Numbered from the stretch's first letter, positions 1 to 5,588 are shown. The stretch is DNA of 8,542 nt from Nanobdellota archaeon (GCA_012030815.1 JAAUVF010000028.1:1-8542), one strand, 5' to 3'. A program made the numbers and translations. The notes: generated from the sequence alone by a model not told the origin.

Positions 1-415
1 ACTTTGAAAATTTTTAACAGTATAACTGCCATCAAAAATTTTCATGGTTTTCCATTATTGGAATCTAGTACTCGAAATTTGTATTCATATGAGCCATCTT
101 CATTTACCGTAGTTTGTGCAAAGTGTACTGCACCAACATTATTTCCGGGAATGATTTCGTCGTTATCGAATATTTGAATAATTACTGGATGACCAGCAAC
201 ATGATTTGAAATTTTTCCTTCAACAAAACCCCAAGGAAGTTTATTATTTTCAGAAATATGCATTTGAATAGTAGTTTTTCAAGTCCAATAGAATTGTTAA
301 TTGGAGTGATTTCTGTTTGTGAGTCAATTGGTGCAGCAAACGAATTTGGATTTGTTAGAACTGTGGTAAATAATATTGATGCGATGATACTTGCAAATAA
401 TATATTTTTAGACAT
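1..415 (-). CDS. Secreted beta-sandwich-type protein, 3' end outside window, frame broken twice
   Basis: Exported protein of unknown function; the C-terminus lies beyond the left edge. From ATG 415 it opens with a signal peptide (MSKNILFASIIASILFTTVL, then a likely cleavage near SFAA). The mature part has the pattern EGKISNHVAGHPVIIQIFD ... NEDGSYEYKF ... FDGSYTV, typical of thaumarchaeal surface proteins with Ig-like or carboxypeptidase-regulatory-like folds. The frame breaks twice. Near 272-276 a run of five A (coding strand) needs one more A, which turns EKLLFKC into EKTTIQMHIS. Near 46-49 NGKP-stop needs one more base, giving NGKPMKIFDGSYTV. An upstream in-frame ATG at 460 is possible, but the TATA-like TTTTAAAC fits 415 as a leaderless start. 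Family assignment is by eye; a C-terminal sorting signal such as PEFG-CTERM cannot be seen here. Confidence 0.6.
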
Positions 416-435
416 ACCGGTAATTACATTGTTTA

Positions 436-443
436 GTTTAAAA
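436..443 (-). promoter_or_regulatory. TATA-like box for the secreted protein
   Basis: The minus-strand sequence TTTTAAAC is centred about 24 nt upstream of ATG 415. This matches the archaeal TATA-to-start distance for a leaderless mRNA and favours 415 over the upstream ATG 460. It would lie inside the coding sequence if 460 were used. Confidence 0.4.
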
Positions 444-482
444 GATTTATTCCAACTCATTAACGGTAAAAATTAAAGAGTC

Positions 483-490
483 AAATATTA
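483..490 (+). promoter_or_regulatory. TATA-like box for the 37-aa Cys-rich protein
   Basis: AAATATTA is centred about 29 nt upstream of ATG 516, as expected for a leaderless archaeal transcript. It lies in the short divergent spacer shared with the secreted-protein gene. Confidence 0.4.
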
Positions 491-515
491 ACATGACGTA
501 GAAATCATACTAAAT

Positions 516-629
516 ATGAAGAAAGATCCAACAGAATTATGTTCATGTAAATGTCATTATGGCGGGGCTGTAAGCTGTCCAAGTTGTAAAAACAATCATG
601 GTATAGTATGTTGCCATTGTAATGATTAA
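516..629 (+). CDS. 37-residue Cys-rich (probably zinc-binding) miniprotein
   Basis: I do not recognise a named family. The reading frame is ATG to TAA, 37 codons, with eight cysteines at residues 9, 11, 13, 21, 24, 32, 33 and 35 (CSCKCH, CPSC, CCHC) and three histidines (14, 28, 34). This Cys/His content with almost no hydrophobic core suggests one or two metal sites: two short knuckles or a metallothionein-like cluster. A TATA-like element is correctly spaced for leaderless expression, and the gene fills an otherwise empty gap between a divergent and a convergent neighbour. Metal identity and function are inference. Its CxCxC opening resembles the start of the 63-residue protein at 3380, although the rest differs. 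It could be a chance frame, but the regular CxC/CxxC spacing argues against that. Confidence 0.6.
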   Translation: MKKDPTELCSCKCHYGGAVSCPSCKNNHGIVCCHCND

Positions 630-641
630 GTTTATGTAATT

Positions 642-656
642 ATGATTTTACTTTTT
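642..656 (+). terminator. T-rich tract after the Cys-rich miniprotein
   Basis: A T-rich stretch (GATTTTACTTTTTAG) starts 13 nt after the stop codon and overlaps the 3' end of the convergent gene. Archaeal RNA polymerase can terminate at U-rich tracts without a hairpin, so this is a plausible terminator. The general AT-richness makes the call weak. Confidence 0.25.
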
Positions 657-1118
657 AGATGCTAACATCTTAAGATTGGCAAGTTCTGTTTTTAATGATT
701 CGATCTGAACTAAAGTCTGTAGATTTGAAATCTCTTGGTTTAATCTTTCAATTTCACTATCTTTTAGTTTTACACTTTCTTTGAGTTTATTTAATTCTCC
801 AGATAATTCATTTTGTGCTACTTTAATTTCGTTAGGACTAACCTGTTTTCCATCTGATGTGAAAATTTGAGTAGTTTGTGAATTACTCAAGCTTTTTTTT
901 TCATTAGGACTAACATGAGATTCATACTTGTGCATGTAATCAGCACTCTTTTGAGAAATCCAACATGTGAATGTAAGGAACCAAGTAATCGGTACAGCCA
1001 TGATGAATATGAAATTTAGTAAGGGTGCAAAATCAATAAAGTAAGGCCATAGTCCTGTAAGTATGGCTGCAAAGACTCCCGTAACCACTGTTGCTAAATG
1101 GTTTCCAAGATATCCCAT
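648..1118 (-). CDS. Two-helix membrane protein with C-terminal coiled coil
   Basis: Unknown function, 156 residues. There are two hydrophobic segments close to the N-terminus (about residues 8-28 and 32-54), which form a membrane hairpin. A polar linker follows (about 55-97) that contains the pentapeptide VSPNE twice, 24 residues apart (69-73 and 93-97). The last third (about 98-153) has heptad-like spacing of Leu/Ile among Lys/Glu (KLKESVKLKDSEIERLN...) and should form a coiled coil. With two helices both tails probably sit on the same side of the membrane; the coiled coil suggests oligomerisation or partner binding. The start at ATG 1118 is supported by a TATA-like box 26 nt upstream. The coding strand holds a run of nine A (893-901) that stays in frame. 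The architecture is visible; any role is unknown. Confidence 0.75.
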   Translation of the reverse strand: MGYLGNHLATVVTGVFAAILTGLWPYFIDFAPLLNFIFIMAVPITWFLTFTCWISQKSADYMHKYESHVSPNEKKSLSNSQTTQIFTSDGKQVSPNEIKVAQNELSGELNKLKESVKLKDSEIERLNQEISNLQTLVQIESLKTELANLKMLASKK

Positions 1119-1139
1119 AATTTATTTGAAAAATTCATT

Positions 1140-1148
1140 GTTTATAAC
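1140..1148 (-). promoter_or_regulatory. TATA-like box for the coiled-coil membrane protein
   Basis: The minus-strand sequence GTTATAAAC is centred 26 nt upstream of ATG 1118. It is one of the best TATA matches in the window and implies a leaderless transcript. Confidence 0.5.
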
Positions 1149-1180
1149 AGTAATGCTAATGCCGAAAAATGATATTAAGT

Positions 1181-1193
1181 AAAAAGAAAAAAA
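1181..1193 (-). terminator. T-rich terminator after the HTH gene
   Basis: On the minus strand, about 10 nt past the TAA stop of the HTH gene, the sequence reads TTTTTTTCTTTTT. An uninterrupted pyrimidine/T tract of this kind is a typical archaeal intrinsic terminator. It also separates this gene from the separately promoted gene that follows. Confidence 0.45.
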
Positions 1194-1202
1194 GAGTCTA
1201 GT

Positions 1203-1424
1203 TTATTCCTCTTCATTTGATGTTTTAGGCATATCTGATTGCAAGATCTGAATTTTTTGTAGTAACTCAGTTCTTAAATCTCGTGCGACCCTTCTTACGG
1301 TAGGTCTTGGGACACCAAGTTCATCTACAACTTTGGTGTAGATATCTTGTTTGTCAGTTACCCCTTTGTCAAGATAAGAATTAATTGCTTCTTTAATGAT
1401 CGTGCTTTGGTTTGTACGATTCAA
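1203..1424 (-). CDS. Small helix-turn-helix DNA-binding protein
   Basis: A 73-residue basic protein that probably binds DNA as a regulator or chromatin-associated factor. Residues about 24-36 (DKQDIYTKVVDEL) form a first helix, GVP is the turn, and about 40-56 (RPTVRRVARDLRTELLQ) is an Arg-rich recognition helix. The remainder is a short helical N-terminus and an acidic tail (EEE). The start is TTG at 1424: an in-frame TAG lies two codons upstream, so it cannot start earlier, and a TATA-like box is 27 nt upstream. No ligand-binding domain is present. The target is unknown; it is divergent from the cyclophilin gene across a 244-nt spacer, so local regulation is possible but not shown. Confidence 0.7.
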   Translation of the reverse strand: MNRTNQSTIIKEAINSYLDKGVTDKQDIYTKVVDELGVPRPTVRRVARDLRTELLQKIQILQSDMPKTSNEEE

Positions 1425-1446
1425 CGAATTCTAAATTTTAGTTGTT

Positions 1447-1455
1447 CTATATAAG
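1447..1455 (-). promoter_or_regulatory. TATA-like box for the HTH gene
   Basis: The minus-strand CTTATATAG is centred 27 nt upstream of the TTG start at 1424, which supports both the unusual start codon and leaderless transcription. Confidence 0.5.
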
Positions 1456-1604
1456 ACTATAACTTTTTGACATGTTTTAATTTTTGATTCAAGTATAGAT
1501 AGTTTCAAAATATTTCATTCTAAGATATTCTTTAATTATTAAATAATTATTGTATTAGCGAAAAACGTACTGATTAGTATGAATTTTTCAAAAAAAATAA
1601 CTGA

Positions 1605-1613
1605 GTATAAAAA
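1605..1613 (+). promoter_or_regulatory. TATA-like box for the cyclophilin gene
   Basis: GTATAAAAA is the best TATA match in the spacer. It is centred about 60 nt upstream of the TTG start, so transcription would begin near 1635 and leave a leader of about 30 nt, unlike most genes here. A weaker TTATGATA at 1642-1649 would give a leaderless start. Confidence 0.35.
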
Positions 1614-1668
1614 TTTTAAATTGTTTAATACAAAAAGACTCTTATGATATTGTTGTTGATAGTTCACA

Positions 1669-2145
1669 TTGAGTACGGCAATAATTGAAACAAATTTGGG
1701 AACAATTGTATTTAAATTACTTCCCGAATTGGCTCCAGAAACTGTTAGAAATTTTGAAAAATTAGCAAAAGATGGATTCTACAATGGTACTTTATTTCAC
1801 AGAGTTATACCAGGGTTTATGATTCAGGGCGGAGATCCTAACACAAAGAGTGGAAATAAGAGTACTTGGGGAACAGGTGGTCCGGGGTATACGATTAAGG
1901 CTGAATTTAGTTCAAGATCACATCATCGTGGTATCGTTTCTATGGCTAGAGCACAGGATCCAAACAGTGCAGGTTCACAATTTTTCATTGTAACAACAGA
2001 CAGCACATTTCTTGATAGACAATATACAGTATTTGGAGAAGTAACAGATGGGATGGATGTTGCAGATAAAATTGTAAAGTTACAAAGAGATGGTAATGAT
2101 TGCCCTCTTCAAGAAGCAAAAATGATTCACGTCAAAGTGGAATAG
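1669..2145 (+). CDS. Peptidyl-prolyl cis-trans isomerase, cyclophilin type
   Basis: Cytosolic cyclophilin catalysing cis-trans isomerisation of Xaa-Pro bonds during folding. At 158 residues it is a complete single-domain enzyme with no signal peptide. The active-site block FHRVIPGFMIQGGDP gives R45, F50 and Q53, matching human CypA R55, F60 and Q63. The second block SAGSQFFIVTT (100-110) provides the Q/F wall, and LDRQYTVFGEV is the C-terminal signature. The position of CypA Trp121 is Phe114 and that of His126 is Tyr119, as in many prokaryotic, cyclosporin-insensitive forms. Translation starts at TTG 1669; an in-frame TAG three codons upstream excludes a longer protein. The stop codon directly abuts the ATG of the next gene, so the two are probably co-transcribed and the membrane protein may be translated by reinitiation. 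Confidence 0.95.
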   Translation: MSTAIIETNLGTIVFKLLPELAPETVRNFEKLAKDGFYNGTLFHRVIPGFMIQGGDPNTKSGNKSTWGTGGPGYTIKAEFSSRSHHRGIVSMARAQDPNSAGSQFFIVTTDSTFLDRQYTVFGEVTDGMDVADKIVKLQRDGNDCPLQEAKMIHVKVE

Positions 2146-3135
2146 ATGATAATAAAGCAAGTTGGATTTTTTATAATACTATTATTCATTATAGCAATTC
2201 CTGCAGCGTATGCTCAAATATCTGTTGGTGAGGAAGCAAAGCAAAAAACAGTTGAAGTCATAATTAATTCATCAAATGAGATTCATGTAAAACATGTAGT
2301 ATTTGCTTCAAATTCACCTAAACAGATACAATTGATTGATGGAACAAAAGAGAATATCAAAGTTACTGACATAGAAGGAGAAGAGAGTCAGTTTGGAGTT
2401 ATAGGAGACGATGATGGTTTAATTATTTTTCCATCAAAAAAAAATATAGTTGTAGAATATGATTTAGAAGATGTTATTTTTCTAAGAGATAATGTCTGGA
2501 CTTTAGATTTCAGATATCTTCAAACAACTAATTTCATATTTCCAAAGAAGTAGATCTAGTTTTGTAAATGACAAACCAGTGCATTTAGGTGATAAAAATG
2601 GAATTGCGTGTCACGGTTGTCAAATGACTTTAGAATATTCTATTAATGAGCCAAAAATTTTAAAAAATATAAAATACAATAATAAAGATTATTCAATTGA
2701 AATACGAACATTTGCAAAATAGATCAATTTAGTTTTGATCAATTAACAAAAGGTATTAGTTTTCATGTTAATGGAGAAAAACAATTTGTAACAGCAATTG
2801 TTCCTCTTCAACTATTACCAGAATCATATAATGTACTAGTAGACAATGAAAAAGTATTCTTTCATGGATACATCAATAATGGAACACATGTGTGGATTAA
2901 CATAAGAACAGATACTATAGGTACAGTAGCAATAATAGATGCTGAAAATACCAACCAAGAAAATCCAAACATGCAAAACATGTCCATAATTTCGGATGCA
3001 AATCAAAGCATCATTGTAATACTTGGGGTTTTAGCGATAGTTCTAGTCATAGTTATTACTCTCATGAGAAAAAAGTCATCTAAAACTCCAAAAGAAATTG
3101 AAGATGGTAATACACGAGATATTAAGGAAATTTAA
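2146..3135 (+). CDS. Membrane-anchored extracytoplasmic protein with CHGC motif, frame broken three times
   Basis: Unknown function; probably an envelope protein. Repaired, it is 330 residues: a signal peptide (MIIKQVGFFIILLFIIAI, AYAQ), a large beta-rich domain, a C-terminal TM helix (about 289-308, SIIVILGVLAIVLVIVITLM) and a Lys-rich cytoplasmic tail. Repair needs one extra base at three places: about 2548-2550 (PKK then VDLVF), 2560-2563 (T4 to T5, VFVND) and 2715-2718 (A4 to A5, TFAKIDQF). Coding character is intact on both sides of every break, so the breaks are recent or are sequence errors. The motif IACHGCQMTLEY (C156, C159 in the repaired chain) is a likely disulfide or metal site; it is not a CxxCH haem motif. 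The gene starts at the base after the cyclophilin stop, which suggests one transcript and perhaps a folding-related pairing. Confidence 0.65.
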
Positions 3136-3175
3136 TATCTAAAACATCAATAGATTTTATAATATTATGTAAAAA

Positions 3176-3331
3176 TTAATCTCCGCCTGAACCACAAGAG
3201 CAAAAACCGTATTCATCAATTCTAACATTGCAGATTACACATTTTTCGCCATAATCTACTTCCCATGGCTCTTTTCCATATAATTTAAAATGATCATCAA
3301 TCTCAAGTGGGATTTCACGTTTCTTTCCCAA
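3176..3331 (-). CDS. 51-residue zinc-binding miniprotein (CxxC/CxC)
   Basis: Unnamed small protein read from TTG 3331 to TAA, 51 codons. It begins GKKREIPLEIDDHFKLYGKE and carries a compact C-terminal metal-binding knuckle: KCVICNVRIDEYGFCSCGSG, with Cys at 31, 34, 44 and 46. Four Cys as CxxC plus CxC about ten residues apart fit one zinc site. An in-frame TAG eight codons upstream bounds the start, and a TATA-like element about 26 nt upstream supports TTG 3331 as a leaderless start. It is divergent from the 63-residue Cys-rich gene and convergent with the CHGC protein. The frame has strong protein-like content (acidic and basic helices, then a glycine-rich knuckle), so I regard it as real. 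Function is unknown. Confidence 0.65.
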   Translation of the reverse strand: MGKKREIPLEIDDHFKLYGKEPWEVDYGEKCVICNVRIDEYGFCSCGSGGD

Positions 3332-3352
3332 TGATTTGTATATGTAAAACAA

Positions 3353-3362
3353 CTATACATAG
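3353..3362. promoter_or_regulatory. TATA-like element usable in both directions
   Basis: CTATACATAG reads TATA-like on both strands (CTATGTATAG on the minus strand). Its centre is about 23 nt from ATG 3380 on the plus strand and about 26 nt from TTG 3331 on the minus strand. One element could therefore serve both divergent mini-genes. Separate, weaker boxes cannot be excluded. Confidence 0.4.
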
Positions 3363-3379
3363 ATTATTGGAGATAAACG

Positions 3380-3571
3380 ATGAAAATTGAATGTGGGTGT
3401 CACTGCATCAAGTGCAAAAGCACAAATCTTGAATCAAATAGAGTTGGACAAATTGAAAAAGATGGATATTTCGATATGCATCATACATGTAAACAATGCA
3501 ACACACATTTTGATCATTTAGATGGAGAAGTTTTTGATAGTTGTGAAAAGTGTGAGTATAAAATTAATTAG
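3380..3571 (+). CDS. 63-residue zinc-ribbon-like protein
   Basis: Small soluble protein with eight cysteines: C5, C7, C9 and C12 (CGCHCIKC), C37 and C40 (CKQC), C55 and C58 (CEKC), plus a His cluster at 34-35, 43 and 46. The CxxC ... CxxC spacing of about 25 residues between C9/C12 and C37/C40 is that of a zinc ribbon; the final CxxC and the N-terminal CxC could build a second site. A GGAG sequence 7 nt before the ATG is one of the very few Shine-Dalgarno-like sites in the window, although the TATA spacing also permits an almost leaderless mRNA. The last 8 nt overlap the end of the convergent gene. Possible roles (nucleic-acid binding, metal handling) are inference only. Confidence 0.8.
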   Translation: MKIECGCHCIKCKSTNLESNRVGQIEKDGYFDMHHTCKQCNTHFDHLDGEVFDSCEKCEYKIN

Positions 3572-4055
3572 ATACTAGAGTATTTTCTACAAAATAACGT
3601 GCTCTATTTTCTTTAGAATTTTTTAAAATCTCTCTATTAGAGGCCATTTTTGCTAAAGCTTTTGATACATCTAAAGGACTTGCACTCCAACCATATTCTC
3701 GAAGTTGTTGAACAGTTTCTGTTACTGTTCTAGGAGAATCAAAGAATTTACTAGTTTCCAATATTCGTAATTTTGCTTTAATTTCAAGAGAAGTAATTGG
3801 TTTTGGTTCATTAAATTCTGGTTCGTATGCTTCTGCATCATCCAAATATTCTAGACCAAATCGATTAGACTGTATGGATGAATCTGATTTTGTAATTTCA
3901 TCACCTGAATTTTCATATACAATTTTTGCCTGATTTGCATGAATGTGACTTGATATATTTTCAATAATTTCGCCCAAAGTTTGATTATCAACATAGAAAT
4001 CTCTAGACTCGACCTCAATTTCACTCTCGCCAAGTTTGAGTTTTATTCTAGCCAT
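3564..4055 (-). CDS. Conserved-looking protein with probable winged-helix C-terminus
   Basis: A 163-residue soluble protein without a name I recognise. The N-terminal third (MARIKLKLGESEIEVESRDF) looks like a small beta-rich module followed by a helix (LGEIIENISSHIHANQAK). The middle is acidic and probably disordered (about 50-85). The C-terminal part, about residues 88-155, has the helix-helix-turn-helix-strand rhythm of a winged helix: LEIKAKLRILETSKFF, then TVTETVQQLREYG, SPLDVSKALAKMASNREI, and a basic end with ARYFV. This resembles thaumarchaeal DNA-binding or chromatin-related proteins, but the assignment is inferred from pattern only. ATG 4055 has a TATA-like box about 28 nt upstream that lies inside the left arm of the 56-nt inverted repeat, so any factor binding that dyad would affect this gene. 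Confidence 0.7.
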   Translation of the reverse strand: MARIKLKLGESEIEVESRDFYVDNQTLGEIIENISSHIHANQAKIVYENSGDEITKSDSSIQSNRFGLEYLDDAEAYEPEFNEPKPITSLEIKAKLRILETSKFFDSPRTVTETVQQLREYGWSASPLDVSKALAKMASNREILKNSKENRARYFVENTLVSN

Positions 4056-4070
4056 CTACCCATAAATCGT

Positions 4071-4126
4071 AAGGTTTTGATTTATTCTGCTAGCTCTAAT
4101 GAGCTTAAAGAATAGATCAAAACTTT
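4071..4126 (+). repeat. 56-nt near-perfect inverted repeat / hairpin between divergent genes
   Basis: Positions 4071-4088 pair with 4109-4126: 18 consecutive pairs, of which 16 are Watson-Crick and two are G-T (G4073 with T4124, T4082 with G4115; G-U in plus-strand RNA). Inside comes a 3x3 mismatch bubble (4089-4091 against 4106-4108), then a 5-bp stem AGCTC/GAGCT (4092-4096 with 4101-4105) and a TAAT tetraloop. The dyad centre is 43 nt from one start codon and 89 nt from the other. Each arm carries a TATA-like AATAAATC/AATAGATC reading outward. It sits between divergent genes, so a terminator is unlikely; an operator, a small structured RNA or a palindromic element are options. Confidence 0.75.
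4079..4086 (-). promoter_or_regulatory. TATA-like box for the winged-helix-type gene
   Basis: The minus-strand AATAAATC is centred about 28 nt upstream of ATG 4055 and is embedded in the left arm of the inverted repeat. Confidence 0.4.
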
Positions 4127-4137
4127 TACACATAGAA

Positions 4138-4191
4138 ATGGGATTTTTTCCTATCGAGTTAAAAAGCGAACTTGAAATAAGTGGTGTATGA
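4138..4191 (+). CDS. Possible 17-residue leader ORF
   Basis: An ATG at 4138 opens a 17-codon frame (MGFFPIELKSELEISGV) whose TGA overlaps the ATG of the next gene in an ATGA arrangement. The TATA-like AATAGATC in the right arm of the inverted repeat is about 24 nt upstream, so a leaderless start here is possible. The frame may equally be chance, because a better TATA exists for the next gene. Confidence 0.2.
   Translation: MGFFPIELKSELEISGV
4157..4166 (+). promoter_or_regulatory. TATA-like box for the WHy/LEA14-like gene
   Basis: AGTTAAAAAG is centred 26 nt upstream of ATG 4188, which fits leaderless transcription. Confidence 0.4.
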
Positions 4192-4639
4192 GTACCAAAA
4201 AGAAGAAAGTAATCATAATTTTGGTTATAGTATTTGCTCTTTTTGGATTGTCTCAGTACGTATTAGCCTCACAAATAGGCGTAACAATTACACAAAGTAA
4301 TCTTCTTGAAGAAAATGAGAGAGGAACAACGCATGATGTTGAATTAGAATTTAATAATCCATCATTATTGTATTTGACCGCAGGAAAAACTGAGTTTTTT
4401 GTATTAGCTAATGAAGAATGATAGGAAGAGGAGACTTGGAATCATTTGTACTTCCAGCATTAGGAAGTAGTTCTGTAAGTGGAACGTATCTAAGAGATAC
4501 TAATGTAAGTGCACAAGAAGGTTCAACGGTGAAGATAAGTGGAGTCATAAAATATGATGTGGTTTTTACATCTATTGATGTACCCTTTGTGTTTTATCCA
4601 ACAGAAGACCAGGCAAGAGAATTTATACGTCAAAACTAG
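4188..4639 (+). CDS. Membrane-anchored WHy/LEA14-like protein, frame broken once
   Basis: Repaired length 150 residues. After a basic N-terminus (MSTKKKK) comes one hydrophobic segment (VIIILVIVFALFGLSQYVLA), a signal anchor or signal peptide. The rest reads as one small beta-sandwich: VTITQSNLLEENERGTTHD, VELEFNNPSLLYLTAGKTEF, then LPALGSSSVSGTYLRD and VKISGVIKYDVVFTSIDVPF. That pattern fits the LEA14/WHy fold known from desiccation- and stress-related proteins and archaeal membrane proteins; the role here is unproven. At 4413-4421 the frame ends (NEE-TGA), and a second frame starts with an overlapping ATGA and continues MIGRGDLESF. Adding one A (GAAGAAATGATAGG) restores a single domain, which is more likely than two genes because either half alone would be an incomplete fold. 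It lies 11 nt upstream of the PfkB gene. Confidence 0.65.
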
Positions 4640-4650
4640 TTTTTTAAAGA

Positions 4651-5544
4651 ATGTTAACTGTTTTTGGATCAACTGCATTAGATACAATTAGAACCCCAAA
4701 AAAAATTTTAAAAGATGTTTTAGGTGGAGCTGCTACATTTGCAGCTATATCAGCAAGTAACTTTGTAGATACTGGATTAATAGCTGTGGTGGGAAAAGAT
4801 TTTCCTAACAAATATCATCAAATTTTAGCAAAATATCTTGACTTACAAGGTTTGACAATTAAAGATGGTAAGACTTTCCGTTATGATGGAAGTTATGATA
4901 AAACACTTAGTTCAAGAGAAACTTTGAAAACTGAATTAAATGTATTGGCAGACTTTAAACCAACAGTTCCCAAAGAATATAAAAAATCACAATTTGTGTA
5001 TTTAGCAAATAATGATCCTGATCAAAACTTGACGTTAATTAAAGAATTTGATAAAGTAAAATTTTCAATGTGTGATACAATAGAATTTTGGATATCAACA
5101 AAGCGTGAATCAGTAATCAAAATGATTAAAGCTGTTGATGCAGTAGTGATAAATGATGAAGAAGCAAAATTACTAACAAAAGAATTCAATCTTATAAAAT
5201 GTGCAAAAAAAATGATGGAATGGGGTGCAAAATACGTAATTATTAAAAAAGGAGAACATGGTTCAATGATGTTTTTTGATGATGTTGTATTTCCATCTGC
5301 AGGATTTTCATTAGAAGATGTTGTAGATCCTACGGGTGCAGGTGATTCTTTTGCTGGTGCTATGATAGGATATCTAGCCAGTAAAAATTCAGTTAAATTA
5401 TCAGAAATCAAAAAAGCAGTCGTATATGGAAATGTTTTAGGATCATTTGCTGTTGAAAAATATGGATTAGATGGATTACTTCAGATTAAAAAAACAGATA
5501 TTATGAAACGAGTTAAACTGTATGAAAAAATGATTCGTTTCTAA
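4651..5544 (+). CDS. PfkB-family carbohydrate/nucleoside kinase
   Basis: ATP-dependent kinase of the ribokinase/PfkB superfamily, 297 residues, full length for the family. The substrate-side N-terminal signature is GGAATFAAISA (25-35); the phosphate-binding NxxE motif is N168-D-E-E171; KKGEHG (199-204) is the conserved strand-turn; and the C-terminal signature DPTGAGDSFAGA (226-237) contains the anion hole and the catalytic base D232. The substrate cannot be read from the sequence: ribose, adenosine or another nucleoside, or a sugar phosphate are all possible. The lid region (about 70-95) is short and unlike fructokinases. It starts 11 nt after the WHy-like gene, and a dUTPase gene follows 48 nt downstream on the same strand, weakly suggesting nucleotide metabolism. 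No Shine-Dalgarno sequence is present. The frame is unbroken. Confidence 0.9.
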   Translation: MLTVFGSTALDTIRTPKKILKDVLGGAATFAAISASNFVDTGLIAVVGKDFPNKYHQILAKYLDLQGLTIKDGKTFRYDGSYDKTLSSRETLKTELNVLADFKPTVPKEYKKSQFVYLANNDPDQNLTLIKEFDKVKFSMCDTIEFWISTKRESVIKMIKAVDAVVINDEEAKLLTKEFNLIKCAKKMMEWGAKYVIIKKGEHGSMMFFDDVVFPSAGFSLEDVVDPTGAGDSFAGAMIGYLASKNSVKLSEIKKAVVYGNVLGSFAVEKYGLDGLLQIKKTDIMKRVKLYEKMIRF

Positions 5545-5573
5545 AAAGATTTAAGTTCAATTATTTCTGCAAA

Positions 5574-5588
5574 TGAGTTGTAAACTCA
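5574..5588 (+). promoter_or_regulatory. Perfect 6-bp inverted repeat just before the dUTPase start
   Basis: TGAGTT-GTA-AACTCA is a perfect dyad that ends 4 nt before ATG 5593. A TATA-like CAATTATTT (5559-5567) lies immediately upstream, so a leaderless transcript would start right after the dyad. A repressor bound there would cover the start site. It is a candidate operator; chance occurrence in AT-rich DNA is possible. Confidence 0.35.

Larger units (their letters stand above)
1425..1668. other. Divergent AT-rich intergenic spacer
   Basis: This is the longest gene-free stretch before the cyclophilin gene. Besides the two TATA-like boxes it contains a perfect but purely A/T palindrome (AATTATT-A-AATAATT, 1534-1548), a weak TACT-GATT-AGTA dyad near 1569-1580 and an A8 run (1590-1597). 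I see no RNA gene and no convincing small protein in it. Confidence 0.5.

Noticed and set aside
258..476. Plus-strand frame of 72 codons over the signal-peptide region
   Set aside because: It is antisense to a clear signal peptide and secreted-protein sequence; composition is not protein-like and no promoter fits.
1534..1548. AATTATT-A-AATAATT palindrome
   Set aside because: Pure A/T in a very AT-rich spacer; symmetry of this size is expected by chance and it gives no stable hairpin.
1579..1647. 22-codon plus-strand frame upstream of the cyclophilin gene
   Set aside because: Lys/Phe/Asn-rich content expected from AT-rich DNA, and the candidate promoter of the cyclophilin gene lies inside it.
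2146..3135. Haem c binding by the CHGC protein
   Set aside because: The motif is C-H-G-C followed by Q, not CxxCH, so covalent haem attachment is not supported.
3851..4033. Minus-strand frame of 60 codons
   Set aside because: Alternate frame inside the 163-residue gene; low-complexity Met/Leu/Lys composition.
5022..5411. Minus-strand frame of 129 codons
   Set aside because: Shadow of the PfkB kinase, whose motifs (NDEEA, DPTGAGDSF) lie on the opposite strand over the same bases.
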